A stretch of 15,424 nucleotides of DNA from Schleiferiaceae bacterium (lineage in GTDB: Bacteria > Bacteroidota > Bacteroidia > Flavobacteriales > Schleiferiaceae): contig JAOARK010000337.1 in assembly GCA_025210575.1 (NCBI GenBank), forward strand, positions 1-15,424, read 5' to 3'. Position numbers and translations under genes: made by a program. The notes under the pieces are model-generated. The model did no database searches, had not been told where the DNA came from, and was given only the letters and a program-made list of their open reading frames with translations. This document shows positions 14,172-15,424 of this stretch, in pieces (within the stretch, counting starts at the first letter, position 1; each line of letters opens with the position of its first letter).

Positions 14172-14729
14172 ATGAAAATTCCTAGAGTTGCATCCAGATA
14201 TGCCAAGGCCTTAGTAGGATTGGCTGCAGAACGCAAAGAACTTGATGCTGTAAAACAAGATGCAGAGCTTTTATTGAGTGCTTTGAAAGAAAGCAGAGAG
14301 CTACGTGTATTGTTTGCTAGCCCAGTTGTTAAGGCAGACATTAAAGAAAGTGTTGTTAAAGAGGCTTTTGGTAAAAGTGTTCAAGAAATCACTTTGAAGT
14401 TCATCTCTTTAGTTATTCAACACAGAAGAGAGCATAGCATAAAAGAGATTTTAGAGCGTTACATCGCACTTTACTTAGTAGAGAAAGATGTTATCACGGC
14501 TTCGATTACAACGCCTATCGCTATGGACGATTCGCTTAGAACTGAATTTAAGAATATGATTCAAGGTATTTCTAAGAAAGAAGTTGAAGTTGAAGAAAAT
14601 GTGAACCCAGATATTATTGGGGGATATGTATTGAGAGTTGGCGACCATGAATTGGATGCGAGCTTGGCAGGTAAATTAAAGAGATTACAAACAGAATTTA
14701 AAGACAATCCTTACGTAGCCGAGATTTAG
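14172..14729 (+). CDS. atpH: F-ATP synthase subunit delta
   Basis: This 185-residue OSCP/delta protein joins the b stalk to the top of the alpha3beta3 crown. The N-terminal helical bundle starts ASRYAKALVGLA (residues 6-17), the family hallmark. The C-terminal part has the conserved VNPDIIGGYVLRVGDHELDA segment (about 148-167), which matches the family's I-x-G-G-x-x-x-x-x-G/D-x-x-x-D-x-S region. The length is normal. A GAGG ribosome-binding sequence lies close upstream of the ATG at 14172. atpA starts 36 bases after its stop. Confidence 0.95.
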   Translation: MKIPRVASRYAKALVGLAAERKELDAVKQDAELLLSALKESRELRVLFASPVVKADIKESVVKEAFGKSVQEITLKFISLVIQHRREHSIKEILERYIALYLVEKDVITASITTPIAMDDSLRTEFKNMIQGISKKEVEVEENVNPDIIGGYVLRVGDHELDASLAGKLKRLQTEFKDNPYVAEI

Positions 14730-14765
14730 GCCACCGGATTTAATTCAATTAATAATTAGTTAGAA

Positions 14766-15424
14766 ATGGCTGAAGTTAAACCCGCTGAAATATCAGCAAT
14801 ATTAAGACAGCAGTTATCAGGATTTAACTCTGAAAGCGAATTACAAGAAGTAGGTACCGTATTGCAAATTGGTGATGGTATTGCTCGTGCTTTTGGTTTG
14901 CAAAATGCTGAAGCTGGAGAATTGGTAAGTTTTGAAACGGGTACAGAAGGTATTGTTTTGAACCTTGAAGAAGATAACGTAGGTATCGTATTATTAGGTT
15001 CTTCTGCAGATATTAAAGAAGGTTCTACTGTAAAACGTACTGGCCGTATTGCTTCTATCGAAGTAGGCGAAGGTGTTTTAGGTAGAGTTGTAAATACATT
15101 AGGTCACCCAATTGATGGTCGTGGTCCTATTGAAGGCGAAAAGTTTCAGTTGCCTTTAGAGCGTAAAGCTCCAGGTGTAATTTACCGTCAGCCGGTAAAC
15201 GAACCACTACAAACTGGTATTAAAGCAATTGACGCGATGATTCCTATTGGAAGAGGTCAGCGTGAGTTGATTATCGGTGACCGTCAGACAGGTTAAACTA
15301 CTGTGGCTATCGATACCATTTTGAACCAAAAAGAATTTTATGATGCTGGTGAGCCAGATCACTGTATCTATGTAGCTATCGGTCAGAAAGGTTCTACTGT
15401 TGCAGCTATTGCTAAGACTTTAGA
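14766..15424 (+). CDS. atpA: F-ATP synthase subunit alpha (3' partial, in-frame stop at codon 177)
   Basis: The start MAEVKPAEISAILRQQLSGF is a typical alpha N-terminus. A beta-barrel domain (about 25-95) leads to the nucleotide-binding domain, with VNTLGHPIDGRG (about 110-121) and GIKAIDAMIPIGRGQRELII, all strongly conserved. The Walker A loop reads GDRQTG and then TAA (15294-15296) where every functional alpha has Lys (AAA here by one base). Translation in the same frame continues as TTVAIDTILNQKEFYDAG and beyond to the window edge, with perfect family agreement (YVAIGQKGSTVAAIAKTL), so there is no frameshift and no lasting decay. Read literally the product is a 176-residue fragment unable to bind nucleotide. 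A sequencing or assembly error is the most likely cause, because this subunit is rarely dispensable. atpG probably follows outside the window. Confidence 0.93.
15294..15296 (+). other. nonsense codon at the Walker A lysine of atpA
   Basis: Position 15294 is T where A would give AAA (Lys). The surrounding codons are GGT before and ACT ACT after, matching GDRQTGKTT. The frame is unchanged on both sides, so this is a substitution rather than an insertion or deletion. Confidence 0.9.

Noticed and set aside
15294..15424. Frameshift or recoding (stop reassigned) in atpA
   Set aside because: The frame is the same before and after the stop, so there is no frameshift. Other genes here (bactofilin, atpZ, atpB, atpE) end at TAA, so the codon is not reassigned genome-wide.

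Overview
The window looks like chromosomal DNA from a member of the Bacteroidota, most likely of the order Flavobacteriales. Supporting signs are the Bacteroidota-type promoters (TAnnTTTG -7 boxes, two with a TTTG -33 element exactly 19 bases upstream), a SprE/PorW-type lipoprotein of the type IX secretion and gliding machinery, the split ATP synthase operon order atpB-E-F-H-A preceded by a bactofilin and AtpZ, a His-rich extended AtpB, and a kynurenine-pathway gene pair. Genus cannot be assigned from the sequence alone. No tRNA, rRNA, CRISPR array, insertion sequence or phage gene is visible. Coding density is high and no gene-free gap exceeds 300 bases.

Left part (1-4590). A DUF2461 gene enters from the left edge and converges, nine bases apart, on a 1081-residue minus-strand envelope protein. 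That protein combines a signal peptide, a degenerate peptidase-like domain, a TolB-like propeller and a C-terminal outer-membrane barrel. Divergent from it is a small lipocalin-like lipoprotein that ends in a strong bidirectional hairpin terminator.

Middle part (4593-8292, minus strand). A UbiA-family membrane protein, kynureninase (kynU) and kynurenine 3-monooxygenase (kmo) lie head to tail. kynU and kmo catalyse two steps of tryptophan breakdown and of de novo NAD synthesis through 3-hydroxykynurenine. kynU appears to have its own promoter, with a perfect inverted repeat at its expected start site. An AT-rich palindromic repeat block lies between kynU and kmo.

Right part (8395-15424, plus strand). 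sprE, a bactofilin, atpZ and a four-helix membrane protein are tightly packed or overlapping. The membrane and stalk genes of F-ATP synthase follow from a separate promoter: atpB, atpE, atpF, atpH and atpA, the last cut by the right edge. A hairpin terminator between atpE and atpF may favour c-subunit production. The arrangement places a T9SS lipoprotein, a cytoskeletal scaffold and the proton machine in one neighbourhood.

Most striking anomalies: (1) atpA has an in-frame TAA exactly at the Walker A lysine codon, a one-base change from AAA, with intact atpA coding on both sides; (2) several genes lack an ATG start despite clear promoters; (3) a shared TAnnTTTGCC motif extends past the -7 box at most promoters; (4) GGT elements are spaced about one helical turn apart upstream of atpB.
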